Shown here piece by piece: positions 6,335 through 12,999 of a stretch of DNA of 26,329 bases. Each line of letters begins with the position of its first letter. Within the stretch, counting starts at the first letter, position 1. Origin of the DNA: a virus; the IMG/VR virus record IMGVR_UViG_3300035128_000056, positions 64,001-90,329 of that record. One strand, given 5' to 3'. The notes beneath the pieces were generated by a model. The model saw nothing but the letters and a program-made list of their open reading frames with translations. It was not told the origin of the DNA and did not search any database. The position numbers and the translations under genes are program-made.

Positions 6335-6536
6335 CTGTAACCTCGCCCCACCTTTCGAACATCCTCCCGCAGGTGGTGCAGTACGCCTTCTGCTTGTCCT
6401 GTGAGACACGCAGCTTGCCGCCATACTCGCACGTTCCAGTGGACCACGGTTTTGTCGGACCGACGTTTGGAAGTGGGGTTCCTCCTGCAACAGCGGCGGC
6501 TGCAAGGAGACCAAGTACCAGGCGCTTGTCAGACAT
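6327..6536 (-). CDS. Small protein with N-terminal hydrophobic segment and zinc knuckle, 69 aa
   Basis: ATG at 6536 starts MSDKRLVLGLLAAAAVAGGT. Residues 6-19 are hydrophobic and could be a short membrane anchor or signal sequence. The C-terminal part has Cys in TCEYGG and a CTTCGRMFERWG knuckle. Both borders have the ATGTCTGA 8-nt overlap. The role is unknown; the hydrophobic N-terminus sets it apart from its soluble-looking neighbours. Confidence 0.6.
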   Translation of the reverse strand: MSDKRLVLGLLAAAAVAGGTPLPNVGPTKPWSTGTCEYGGKLRVSQDKQKAYCTTCGRMFERWGEVTDV

Positions 6537-6759
6537 AGGAATTTTCCTCAAGCTGTTCGGCTCGCCCCGCTTCGTAGGCTTCGCGGAGAGCGGACGCAAT
6601 CCCGTCGAGCTCGGACCTGTCGGTTGGATGCTCGAATGCATACTTCATGATGACCCTTAGCGGTTGTCGTTGCCACCTGGCGAACCTGGCGATCACCACC
6701 AACGATCGCAGCGTTGCCCAGTCCACGTCTGGATCCCACGGTCTCCACGAGTCAGCCAT
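6529..6759 (-). CDS. Hypothetical MAD-start protein, 76 aa
   Basis: ATG at 6759 (MADSWRPWDPDVDWATLRSL). The product is helical and contains VIMKYAFEHPTDRSELDGIA and an acidic C-terminus. A 37-base gap separates it from the gene before it, with only a weak GGCGGCG ribosome site. No family is recognised. Confidence 0.6.
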   Translation of the reverse strand: MADSWRPWDPDVDWATLRSLVVIARFARWQRQPLRVIMKYAFEHPTDRSELDGIASALREAYEAGRAEQLEENSYV

Positions 6760-6796
6760 TCGCCAACGCCGCCTGGTTGTTGGTCAAACTGAACAA

Positions 6797-7234
6797 CTAT
6801 CGTCCTCGTCGCTTCCCTCGGTTCTGCCGCCCTGCCTTGCGCTGGTTGCGGGTCTTGCCGCTGTGCATTGAGTGGTGCAGGCTCGTTAGCGCTTCGCGTT
6901 CGGCAGCCCAGTCGATTCGCTGCTTGCGCGTCATCTGGGATAACTGCGCCGCCTCCTCCTCGGAACAAGCGCTGCCAGCCGACCCAGAGTACGCCCCCCA
7001 CACCGCACGCGCTAGTCCCTTCACGGTATTTGGGCCTCCATCGCGGAGCACTTCCAGAACCTGCTCAGTCCTCGCAGGGTGCCTGCCGTGCTTGCGCCCC
7101 GGTACTGCAGCGCCTAGCGCTGCGACGAGTTCCTCTCGCTCTCTCTCAAGAGAATCGAGCTCGCGGTGGACCTGCTCCAGGCGTTTCAGTGCCATGTCGC
7201 GTTTCGCTTTCAGATCTGAAGCAAGATCACTCAC
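6797..7234 (-). CDS. Coiled-coil plus winged-helix-like protein, 145 aa
   Basis: GTG at 7234 is preceded by GGAGGAGGCGGC. Residues 4-45 form a heptad-like coiled coil (KRDMALKRLEQVHRELDSLE). Residues 52-80 (TEQVLEVLRDGGPNTVKGLA) resemble the first helices of a winged-helix DNA-binding domain. The C-terminus is strongly basic (KTRNQRKAGRQNRGKRRGR). A DNA- or RNA-binding role is plausible; no family is certain. Confidence 0.6.
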   Translation of the reverse strand: MSDLASDLKAKRDMALKRLEQVHRELDSLEREREELVAALGAAVPGRKHGRHPARTEQVLEVLRDGGPNTVKGLARAVWGAYSGSAGSACSEEEAAQLSQMTRKQRIDWAAEREALTSLHHSMHSGKTRNQRKAGRQNRGKRRGR

Positions 7235-7258
7235 GCCGCCTCCTCCTCGTCAGTATCA

Positions 7259-7432
7259 TCACGCTACTCCCTTCTCGCCTTCCTCCAGCAGTCTCTCGAG
7301 ATTCCGCGCCTGCACCTCGTAGTTAGCGGCGTTCAACGTGTACCCGCGCTCCTGACACCACTGTGCCCAGTGACGCGCAAAGGTCAGTTGTGCCTTGAGT
7401 AGTTCGCGATCGGTTGGTGGTGTGGTGGACAT
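7259..7432 (-). CDS. Hypothetical protein, 57 aa
   Basis: ATG at 7432 directly follows the TAG of the gene before it. The product MSTTPPTDRELLKAQLTFAR continues with WAQWCQERGY and a charged helix (ARNLERLLEEGEKG). The exact junction and the lack of any other reading for this gap support translation. No function is recognised. Confidence 0.55.
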   Translation of the reverse strand: MSTTPPTDRELLKAQLTFARHWAQWCQERGYTLNAANYEVQARNLERLLEEGEKGVA

Positions 7433-7819
7433 CTAGGACCCCTTCAGCTTCTCAATCTCCTGCCGCAGAAACTCAGCGAAGCGGAGGAACGCCCCGACGT
7501 GGTCCAGAGACTCCAGCCCGCCGTCAGCCAACTCGGAGGCATCGAGCTCCGCCTGCTCGCGGAGCCTCTGGAGGCGATCTGCTACCGCTACCGTCATGGA
7601 TCGCTTGGTGGCGGGGGAGGCCGGCTCGAAGTGCGGGCATGGCTTACCGAAGTTGATCGTGGCAATCGGCGCAGTCGCCGCAACGTAGTGCTCACCCTTC
7701 TCGCAGCGCTTCCAGCGGATCGTCTCTACGTCGCTATCCGGTAGCCCGGGAAAGTGCACGCACTGGCCGCACGTCTCCCGTTTCAGGAGCTCGTGCTGGG
7801 GGATGATGGGGATGGTCAC
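7433..7819 (-). CDS. Zinc-binding small phage protein, 128 aa
   Basis: GTG at 7819 overlaps the antirepressor stop (GTGA). The N-terminal half contains ETCGQCVHFPG, a later WKRCEKGEHY and KPCPHFEP. This CGxCxHF...C...C-x-x-F layout is common in small phage zinc proteins and is also present in the first rightward gene (8986-9321). The C-terminal 60 residues are helical (ADRLQRLREQAELDASELAD). The function is unknown; a role in nucleic acid or protein binding is inferred. Confidence 0.6.
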   Translation of the reverse strand: MTIPIIPQHELLKRETCGQCVHFPGLPDSDVETIRWKRCEKGEHYVAATAPIATINFGKPCPHFEPASPATKRSMTVAVADRLQRLREQAELDASELADGGLESLDHVGAFLRFAEFLRQEIEKLKGS

Positions 7820-8622
7820 TTGCTATTCTTTCCGTCGTCGCTATTTGGCGGCAACAGCAACGGCACCATGATGGTCATCTGCAGAGCCTTGGTGCCGAAG
7901 GCGAGCTCCATCCGGTACTTCCAGTCATCCCAGGCGGAGGCGCCCTTGGCGATCGCGATGCCGGCGATACAGACATCGCGAACCTTCTCGCGAGCCACGT
8001 CCGAGAACGTCGAGTGGTCTTGGAGGCGCGCTGATTCACCCGCAGGTACCGGGTTCAGCTCTCTGCGGCGTTCCTGCTGCCCTGGCGGCAGCGACCAGTG
8101 GTAGAGCAAGCTAGCGAGAAGCTTCGCCCATGGCGGCGCCCCAGGACCCCTGCGCGGCACTCGCGTCCCGGACTGTGCTGGGCACCACCCGAACCGGCGG
8201 AGCAGAACCTCGATCAGGTCGGAGATGAGCGGCCTCGCGTACCCGGGAGCGTTCGGGAAGTGCTCTGCAAGGAGCTTCTCTCGCTGCTCGCGTAGCTGGT
8301 GCTCATAGAGCGAGTAGTACCCGCGCTTGCGGATCTCGGGAATGACATCGCTGGTGACCCACTTCTTGAACTCGCGAGCCTGTTGCTTCCGGCTTCCGAG
8401 CACCAGTTGGTAGAGACCGGCTTCGGTGACGAATGAGGCGTGTTTTTCGCCTTGTGTCGGCTGAACCGACACATCGTCCGGGTCGAGGCGCGAGACAGCG
8501 TCCCGCGAGTTGGCGATCCCGAGTGCAGTGCAGACGTCCGCTGCGCAGAACAACGGCGTCTCGAAGTCGCCAGCGGTGCGGACCGGGTGCCCGCGGAAGT
8601 CGAAGGTGGCGAGGGTCGTCAC
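7816..8622 (-). CDS. BRO-N domain antirepressor
   Basis: The 268-aa protein begins with a BRO-N domain (residues about 1-105). The visible pattern is FRGHPVRTAG, FCAADVCTALGI, SRLDPDDVSV, SFVTEAGLYQLVLGSRKQQA and REFKKWVTSDVIPEIRKRG. BRO-N proteins of phages bind DNA and often act as antirepressors that undo CI-type repression. The C-terminal 160 residues are not assigned; they include a DLIEVLLRRFGW segment and a helical region. GTG overlaps the repressor stop (GTGA), so the two are translated together. Pairing with a repressor next to a divergent operator supports a role in the lysis-lysogeny or early switch. Confidence 0.9.
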   Translation of the reverse strand: MTTLATFDFRGHPVRTAGDFETPLFCAADVCTALGIANSRDAVSRLDPDDVSVQPTQGEKHASFVTEAGLYQLVLGSRKQQAREFKKWVTSDVIPEIRKRGYYSLYEHQLREQREKLLAEHFPNAPGYARPLISDLIEVLLRRFGWCPAQSGTRVPRRGPGAPPWAKLLASLLYHWSLPPGQQERRRELNPVPAGESARLQDHSTFSDVAREKVRDVCIAGIAIAKGASAWDDWKYRMELAFGTKALQMTIMVPLLLPPNSDDGKNSK

Positions 8623-8858
8623 GCTGCCTCGCCGTCGTCGGTGTCATTATCCTCCAGATCCTCGAACCACGCCGTCACCGGAACGAAACCGCTGGTCTCC
8701 CTTGCGATCTGCTCCTTGATGCGATCGAGCGGGACCGATCCGGTTTCCCAGGCGTATGGCTGCGGTTTTGCAACGTTGAGGCGACGGGCCAACGCTGCTG
8801 ATGTCTCAATTCCCTCCTGCTGTGCCCATTCTCGCAGAAGCTGATGCGCGCGTCTCAT
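8619..8858 (-). CDS. Cro/CI-like HTH repressor, 79 aa
   Basis: ATG at 8858 gives MRRAHQLLREWAQQEGIETS, then the HTH ALARRLNVAKPQPYAWETGS followed by VPLDRIKEQIARETSG. This is the helix-turn-helix layout of small Cro-like repressors: a first helix, S/T-x-x-ALA as helix 2, V-x-x-P/S as the turn, and a W-E-x-G-x-x-P ending. It lacks a cleavage or oligomerisation domain and ends in an acidic tail. The frame is open upstream, but the promoter -10 lies there. It is likely to bind the two operators found at 8864 and 8945 and regulate both directions. Confidence 0.85.
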   Translation of the reverse strand: MRRAHQLLREWAQQEGIETSAALARRLNVAKPQPYAWETGSVPLDRIKEQIARETSGFVPVTAWFEDLEDNDTDDGEAA

Positions 8859-8863
8859 GGGGC

Positions 8864-8880
8864 GGTATGGTAAGCCTACC
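8864..8880. promoter_or_regulatory. Operator over the leftward -10
   Basis: An imperfect palindrome. The minus strand reads GGTAGGCTTACCATACC, which shares the CTTACCRTACC box with the operator at 8945-8965. It covers the -10 of the repressor promoter, so repressor binding would be autoregulatory. Confidence 0.6.
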
Positions 8881-8895
8881 CGGACCCGTGTGCAA
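8867..8895 (-). promoter_or_regulatory. Leftward promoter of the repressor operon
   Basis: On the minus strand TTGCAC (8890-8895) and TACCAT (8867-8872) are 17 bases apart. The predicted start lies within a few bases of the repressor ATG at 8858, and there is no Shine-Dalgarno sequence. The repressor mRNA is therefore probably leaderless, as for lambda CI from its maintenance promoter. Confidence 0.65.
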
Positions 8896-8934
8896 GGGTC
8901 TGTCGATTTTTTGCTGACCGAGACCGATTGCCAC

Positions 8935-8963
8935 TTGCGTGGCAGTACGGTATGCCTTACCGT
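8935..8963 (+). promoter_or_regulatory. Rightward promoter
   Basis: TTGCGT (8935-8940), 17 bases, then TACCGT (8958-8963). GGGAGG follows, with ATG at 8986. The design mirrors the leftward promoter (TTGCAC-N17-TACCAT). Confidence 0.65.
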
Positions 8964-8965
8964 AC
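8945..8965. promoter_or_regulatory. Operator over the rightward -10
   Basis: A perfect inverted repeat: GTACGGTA, five bases (TGCCT), TACCGTAC. It covers the spacer and the whole -10 element, so binding would block rightward transcription. Confidence 0.75.
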
Positions 8966-8985
8966 CTCTGACACCGGGAGGAACC

Positions 8986-9321
8986 ATGCAGCGCACCACA
9001 TCCACCTACATCGGGCATCGCAGCGGCGTCGAGTGGCGCTGCTACCGACTGCCCAGCGACACCGACGAGACGTTTGCTGCCCGCGTCGAGCAGATGCGCG
9101 AGGCGTTCGAGAAAACGCCACTATGCTGTGGCGACTGTGCCCATCTAGGGAGCGACGACTGGTGCCACGCCGGGCCATCGCGAGTGAGAGGCAAGCGGTT
9201 CCCGGTTAGTCGCGCTGGATATGGGCGTGATGGCGGAGCATGCCACTCGTTCGTCGCACCAGTGGTGGACGCCCTGGAGCTTCTCCGTAGCGACTTCGAT
9301 GCGCGGAGGGCAGCACAATGA
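8986..9321 (+). CDS. Zinc-binding small phage protein, 111 aa
   Basis: This is the first gene of the rightward operon, with GGGAGGA before ATG. The middle holds TPLCCGDCAHLGSDDWCHAG and a later GGACHSFVAP. This is the same CGxCxHx...C...C-x-x-F pattern as the gene at 7433-7819, so the two may be distant relatives placed on both arms of the switch. The C-terminal helix is short. The function is unknown; as an immediate-early gene it could be regulatory. Confidence 0.7.
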   Translation: MQRTTSTYIGHRSGVEWRCYRLPSDTDETFAARVEQMREAFEKTPLCCGDCAHLGSDDWCHAGPSRVRGKRFPVSRAGYGRDGGACHSFVAPVVDALELLRSDFDARRAAQ

Positions 9322-9536
9322 GCTACACCATCCGCACCGTCACCACCATCAGCAACGGAGGCAGGCGCCGCATCCTACGTCCCTGCTATCTACGCAGCGA
9401 AGGCGCCTGGTGTCTGCAGTGGGGCAATCCCACCGAGCACGGACACCGGTTCGAGGACCCGCTGCCTGAGCGCTACCGCACCCGCAAGGAGGCGACGACG
9501 GCGGCGAAGCGGATCCGGAATGGAGAGCAGCCGTGA
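9318..9536 (+). CDS. Hypothetical protein, 72 aa
   Basis: ATG overlaps the previous stop (ATGA). The protein begins MSYTIRTVTTISNGGRRRIL, has one CYLRSEGAWCLQWG segment with two Cys, and ends in a basic helix (RKEATTAAKRIRNG). The beta-rich start and short basic tail are seen in many phage proteins of unknown function. Confidence 0.6.
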   Translation: MSYTIRTVTTISNGGRRRILRPCYLRSEGAWCLQWGNPTEHGHRFEDPLPERYRTRKEATTAAKRIRNGEQP

Positions 9537-9919
9537 CCATGAGCAAAGAATGGCTCGAACTCGCGCGCAAAAACGCCGACATGCGCCGCCGCATCGACAA
9601 GCTCAACGTCAGGCGTGCAGAGGTTGCCGCCAACGTAGAAATGACGCTAGCACGGTGCGCGGAGCTGGAGGCGGAGAACACTGAGCTGAAATCGCACCTG
9701 CACGGCCGTCGTGAGGAGATCCAATACCTCCGCTCTGAGCTGTCAGCCTGGCAGTACCTACGTGACTGGGTGATGGCGAATCCCAGCCGCTGTGTCGGAA
9801 ACAGCTGCGGCGAGATTGCTGCGTTCACGGTGTATGATCAGGAGTTGATTACGACCGACGCAACTGGACCAACCGTCGTCGAACTCGCAGAGAAACTTGG
9901 ATGGGAGGGTGGCAAGTGA
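9533..9919 (+). CDS. Coiled-coil protein, 128 aa
   Basis: GTG at 9533 overlaps the previous stop (GTGA); ATG at 9539 is possible. Residues 5-72 have heptad-like spacing (RRRIDKLNVRRAEVAANVEM, ELEAENTELKSHLHGRREEI). A compact C-terminal part follows (YLRDWVMANPSRCVGNSCGE). No family is recognised; it is similar in style to 11890-12330 and 16930-17349. Confidence 0.6.
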   Translation: MTMSKEWLELARKNADMRRRIDKLNVRRAEVAANVEMTLARCAELEAENTELKSHLHGRREEIQYLRSELSAWQYLRDWVMANPSRCVGNSCGEIAAFTVYDQELITTDATGPTVVELAEKLGWEGGK

Positions 9920-10104
9920 CCCACGTCCAGGCCGCCGCCATCCTCGCCGCCCAGGCCCCGCGCTGCCCGTTCTGCGGGGCCCCGGGGCGCCTCGTCGGAG
10001 ACGGACCAGACGGAGCCCAGTACCAGTGCCAGCACCCCGGCTGCACTGTTCGTGGGTCGTGGACCGAGGACGCCCCCGATGGGGCAGAGAGGGAGAATCG
10101 ATGA
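9916..10104 (+). CDS. Zinc-ribbon protein, 62 aa
   Basis: GTG at 9916 overlaps the previous stop. The product has APRCPFCGAPGRLVGDG and YQCQHPGCTVRGSWTED, a CxxC...CxxxxC zinc ribbon with a short helix before it. It is typical of small phage zinc ribbons, and no function can be assigned. Confidence 0.65.
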   Translation: MTHVQAAAILAAQAPRCPFCGAPGRLVGDGPDGAQYQCQHPGCTVRGSWTEDAPDGAERENR

Positions 10105-10160
10105 ACGACCAAACCTGCAACGAACCCGACTGCTCCTGCCGACAAGGAGGATCCTGGTGA
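10101..10160 (+). CDS. Micro-protein, 19 aa, Cys-rich
   Basis: ATG overlaps the upstream stop (ATGA) and the stop overlaps a following GTG (GTGA). The product is MNDQTCNEPDCSCRQGGSW, with three Cys. Its own sequence carries AGGAGG for the next start. It may be a true micro-protein or only a translational coupler. Confidence 0.4.
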   Translation: MNDQTCNEPDCSCRQGGSW

Positions 10161-10303
10161 CCTTTTTGGGCCAAGCGGTGACGAAAATGGGCATGATTTT
10201 CCTCAATGATTTCGCGACCGGTACCCAAAATTGTTACCACCGGTGCCGCAAATCGTCACTTCGCGCGGCCTGTGATAGCAGAAATGAGGTGTTTTTTAGG
10301 TAA
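10157..10303 (+). CDS. Possible small ORF, 48 aa
   Basis: A GTG follows AGGAGG at good distance and overlaps the previous stop (GTGA). The product starts MTFLGQAVTKMGMIFLNDFA. The base composition is more AT-rich than its neighbours and the region can fold (see 10178-10259), so it may be non-coding instead. Confidence 0.3.
   Translation: MTFLGQAVTKMGMIFLNDFATGTQNCYHRCRKSSLRAACDSRNEVFFR
10178..10259. other. Structured AT-richer region before gene 10408
   Basis: GTGACGA at 10178-10184 pairs with TCGTCAC at 10253-10259. A smaller hairpin GAAAAT...ATTTTC and two ACCGGT palindromes lie between them. Together with 10304-10407, this is the longest gap in the left half of the rightward operon without a convincing gene. 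It could hold a promoter, an RNA element or an origin; nothing is decisive. TTGGCA at about 10309 is followed 18 bases later by TAGTCA, a weak promoter candidate. Confidence 0.35.
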
Positions 10304-10407
10304 TCCAGCTTGGCACGCAGCATGCATCAGCTCTAGTCAGCGGCTACACAGAATCACGACGGACGCTCTGATTCACCGGACCCCGCAATAACCCTGGAGA
10401 CCTAGCC

Positions 10408-10584
10408 ATGCTGACCTGCCCCGCAACCGTACATGCCGATCCAATCGATTCGCTCACACTCGAAGCCAAGGTGGATGCTCGCCTGCTAGACCGCCACGCT
10501 CGGCAGATGCTGCGACCAACAGATCAAGCAGCGATGTGGATGCTGCGCATTGAGCTCGCGCGGGAAGATGTGGAGAGAGAGTGA
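10408..10584 (+). CDS. Hypothetical protein, 58 aa
   Basis: GGAG lies ten bases before ATG. The product starts MLTCPATVHADPIDSLTLEA and continues with a charged helix (ARLLDRHARQMLRPTDQAAM). Its stop overlaps the next GTG (GTGA). No family is recognised. Confidence 0.55.
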   Translation: MLTCPATVHADPIDSLTLEAKVDARLLDRHARQMLRPTDQAAMWMLRIELAREDVERE

Positions 10585-10772
10585 TCGACCATTCAGTATT
10601 GAAAACGTTCTCGAGTGACCCGGAGGACCTCGTTCTCGCGCTGGAAACGGCACGGGAGCGAGCGTGGTTTTTTGGGTACCAGGTGCGGCTGATCGGGCTA
10701 CTCGGCGGAGTTATATCAGTGGTTGACCCGCCGGGCGAAGGTGCCGACCTTGGGTGGATTGGAGTACAGTGA
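10581..10772 (+). CDS. Hypothetical protein, 63 aa
   Basis: A GTG start overlaps the previous stop. The product is MIDHSVLKTFSSDPEDLVLA, then a beta-rich end (VRLIGLLGGVISVVDPPGEG) that is somewhat hydrophobic but probably not membrane-spanning. It resembles small orphan phage proteins. The role is unknown. Confidence 0.6.
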   Translation: MIDHSVLKTFSSDPEDLVLALETARERAWFFGYQVRLIGLLGGVISVVDPPGEGADLGWIGVQ

Positions 10773-11143
10773 TGAAACACAACGCCTGCCCTGCTTGTGG
10801 TGACACGGAATGGTTAGAGCAGTGGATTGGGGAAGATGGACAACTGATGCGTCGCTGCTCGGTAACCGGATGTCATGCATCCTATGAAGTGTCTGAGCTG
10901 GAACTCGAGCTTTCCGACATGACCGACGCGCTGAGAATCGTGATTGATGAGCGAGACGAACTGCAGCGGCGTCTGACTGACATGGAGGGACAGGCGCTCG
11001 AGGCGGCACTGTCTGCCGTCACCAAAGAACGTGCGTCTGCTGAGCTGCTCGACACGTTGCGAGAAATTGCTGAGCTACCTGACGATGGACTCGTGCGTGC
11101 ATTTCGCGCCGGTGTCGCTGCATTCGCTAAGAGGGAGTCGTGA
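10772..11143 (+). CDS. Zinc-ribbon plus coiled-coil protein, 123 aa
   Basis: ATG overlaps the upstream stop by one base (TGATG). Residues 5-35 form a zinc ribbon (CPACGDTEW ... CSVTGCHAS). Residues 40-85 form a coiled coil (SELELELSDMTDALRIVIDE). This domain order recurs in phage proteins of unknown function; the ribbon may bind nucleic acid and the coil may dimerise. Confidence 0.65.
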   Translation: MKHNACPACGDTEWLEQWIGEDGQLMRRCSVTGCHASYEVSELELELSDMTDALRIVIDERDELQRRLTDMEGQALEAALSAVTKERASAELLDTLREIAELPDDGLVRAFRAGVAAFAKRES

Positions 11144-11487
11144 AACACTACTTCACCACCCATACCAGCATCAGCAGCCACAGCACGCGAGTCGAGATCC
11201 GCGCTAGTACCGAAGCATACGCCGAGACGGTGGCCCTGTTCATCTGCGCGCTGGCATCGGCTGCCGGGGTGCTCGAGCAGATTCACGTCTTCACTCTCGA
11301 ATGCGACGACGACGGGTACGCATACTGCGAGTTGAGCGGCGACGAACCGGTTGTAGTTGGTCCTGCAGCAACCCGCCGCGCCATGGCCTCGATCATTCTT
11401 GACGCGCGCAAGCTGGCGAGAGCGGCGCTGCGCAGTCGAGGGTCCGCTAGCTGGTCATCGAAGAGGGCTTTTGGAGACGCAGCATGA
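11140..11487 (+). CDS. Hypothetical protein, 115 aa
   Basis: GTG overlaps the previous stop (GTGA). The protein has a beta strand start (KHYFTTHTSISSHSTRVEIR), a helix (YAETVALFICALASAAGVLE), a strand (QIHVFTLECDDDGYAYCEL) and a helical basic C-terminus. A small alpha/beta fold is likely. No family is recognised. Confidence 0.6.
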   Translation: MKHYFTTHTSISSHSTRVEIRASTEAYAETVALFICALASAAGVLEQIHVFTLECDDDGYAYCELSGDEPVVVGPAATRRAMASIILDARKLARAALRSRGSASWSSKRAFGDAA

Positions 11488-11873
11488 TCCGCCACTACAC
11501 CGACTGTCTCGCCATCGAATGCGACGGCTGTGGCACGGAGCTCTACGTTGGCCACGTCGTCCCTACAGCGTTCGAGGCAACGGAGCACTACTGCGACGAT
11601 TGCGAGCGCCCGGGATGCGCCGAGTGCGGTGTCGACCTCGTTGACAAGCCGCGCTTCGAGGCGCACGACATCCAGCCAGAGGGGCAGACGTGGTTTCGCT
11701 GCGCAGCCTGCAGCGCCGCCGTCATCCGCGACGACCTGCTCCACCTGATCAATCTCGACCGCGGCGACGCGGTCCGCCAGTTCACCGCTGAGTTCGGACT
11801 GGAGAAGCAAACTACCCGGGGCGCCACGGCTGGAGACGACGTGGATGTCCCGGAGTCAACTACCGCGGCCTGA
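11484..11873 (+). CDS. Multi-zinc-ribbon protein, 129 aa
   Basis: ATG overlaps the previous stop (ATGA). The Cys pairs are ECDGCG at about 12, CDDCERPGCAECG at 37-49 and RCAACSAA at 72-79. They could form two treble-clef or ribbon sites. A helical tail follows (LLHLINLDRGDAVRQFTAEF). The role is unknown; nucleic-acid binding is a reasonable guess. Confidence 0.65.
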   Translation: MIRHYTDCLAIECDGCGTELYVGHVVPTAFEATEHYCDDCERPGCAECGVDLVDKPRFEAHDIQPEGQTWFRCAACSAAVIRDDLLHLINLDRGDAVRQFTAEFGLEKQTTRGATAGDDVDVPESTTAA

Positions 11874-11889
11874 GCCGCTGGGGAACACG

Positions 11890-12330
11890 ATGCCAAGCAA
11901 ATCAGAACCCGACCACGACCTCTCCAACGAGATCCTAGGCATGACCGACGTCGCGGAATGGCGCCGTCGGCAACTAGCGACAGCGGCCCGCCGGCGCGAA
12001 CTCCGCATCCATGATCTGGAGCGCGAGGTAGCCGCTGCACAGCGTCTGCTCACGCAAGCGCAAGGGGACATCGAGATGTGGGCTGAACGTCACGCGAAGC
12101 TTGCCCGGTCTCACCGGGACCTGCAACAGCACAATGACGCTCTCACCGATTCGCTGCGGCGAGTGCAACCCGCCCACGACCAAGTTGTCCGCGATGGGCT
12201 GGAGCGTGCAGAAGGCACCGAGGCGCCAATGTTCAGCCACGGGCGGGACAATCTACCCAGCACGCCACCGCCACCCCGGGGCCACCTGGAAGGGCGGCTC
12301 GACCCGAAAGCCACTCACGACCCGAGATAG
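11890..12330 (+). CDS. Coiled-coil protein, 146 aa
   Basis: ATG at 11890 is preferred to in-frame upstream codons that overlap the gene before it; GGGGA lies upstream. Residues 20-100 form a long coil (ATAARRRELRIHDLEREVAA, HRDLQQHNDALTDSLRRV). The C-terminus is Pro-rich and disordered. No family is recognised. Confidence 0.6.
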   Translation: MPSKSEPDHDLSNEILGMTDVAEWRRRQLATAARRRELRIHDLEREVAAAQRLLTQAQGDIEMWAERHAKLARSHRDLQQHNDALTDSLRRVQPAHDQVVRDGLERAEGTEAPMFSHGRDNLPSTPPPPRGHLEGRLDPKATHDPR

Positions 12331-12367
12331 CAACTACCACCACGCCCCTCGCGGGCTCGCACGAGCT

Positions 12368-12408
12368 ACCGACTCTATCGGTCCTCCCCCCTCCCGGTGG
12401 GGGTCGGT
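12368..12408 (+). other. Stem-loop in gene gap
   Basis: In the 111-base gap before 12442, ACCGAC (12368-12373) can pair with GTCGGT (12403-12408), and CCCCC with GGGGG (12399-12403) inside it. A GGAG and ATG follow. It may be a diverged member of the stem-loop leaders seen at 20663, 22319, 22754 and 23031. Confidence 0.35.
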
Positions 12409-12441
12409 GGCTCGCTCGAGGTCGTGAGAACGGAGATACCA

Positions 12442-12999
12442 ATGACATCCCAAAATGCCATCCCACAGAACCCAGACGTCCTCCGCGCTAACTCACTGAT
12501 CGGGCAGGCTCGCACGGCGCGCACCGCAGCAGAGTGGCGCACCTTCAAGCAGGCGCTGCTCGATGCCGAGCGAGATGCCATCGTGTGGGAAGACCTGGTC
12601 GCAGCGGCCGAGGTACGCGCTACCGAAGCCGAGGTTGCCGAGCGACGCGCGGCGCTGCAAGGTGCAGACAACGCGCTTTACGCGGCCGTCACGTGGATGC
12701 TCTCGCTGGTCACCCAGCACGCCGGAACGAGCCAAGAAGGTTTTGCTCGCGAGGTTGTGTTGGCCGCTACGAGTGAGCATGCTATCAGCGACGATGCGCG
12801 CGAATGGCTGCGGCGGCTGACTGCGCGCGGTGACCATCTGCATCGCGCGTGGGCGGTTAGGTTGATGAGGGAGTGTGAAGACACAGCCGGGCTACTACGC
12901 GAGAGTCGCAGTGGCAAACCGACTCAGTGGGACAAGATGCCAAGGGCGATGCTGCGCTGCACATGGGCGGAGAAGTTGATGAAGGAGTGTAAAGGATGA
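12442..12999 (+). CDS. Helical protein with a recT-derived C-terminal segment, 185 aa
   Basis: ATG at 12442 follows CGGAG. Residues 15-145 are helical and charged (ARTARTAAEWRTFKQALLDA, AAEVRATEAEVAERRAALQG), without a family I know. Residues 148-173 (AGLLRESRSGKPTQWDKMPR and the next five) are nearly identical to residues 451-475 of the downstream exonuclease-RecT protein. The inserted piece is flanked by a 31-bp imperfect direct repeat that encodes AVRLMREC before and AEKLMKEC after it. The original gene probably ended near the first copy. The stop overlaps the next ATG. Confidence 0.7.
   Translation: MTSQNAIPQNPDVLRANSLIGQARTARTAAEWRTFKQALLDAERDAIVWEDLVAAAEVRATEAEVAERRAALQGADNALYAAVTWMLSLVTQHAGTSQEGFAREVVLAATSEHAISDDAREWLRRLTARGDHLHRAWAVRLMRECEDTAGLLRESRSGKPTQWDKMPRAMLRCTWAEKLMKECKG
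12850..12880 (+). repeat. 31-bp imperfect direct repeat, left copy
   Basis: tgggcgg...gttgatgagggagtgt matches 12964-12994 at a fixed distance of 114 bases (38 codons, in frame), with about six mismatches. The copies flank the recT-like segment. Confidence 0.75.
12883..12960 (+). repeat. 78-bp copy of a recT segment
   Basis: Matches 14666-14743 with seven mismatches over 78 bases, in the same reading frame, so both DNA and protein agree. The match stops abruptly at both ends. Confidence 0.85.
12964..12994 (+). repeat. 31-bp imperfect direct repeat, right copy
   Basis: This is the partner of 12850-12880. It forms the last codons of the gene and runs into its stop. Confidence 0.75.
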
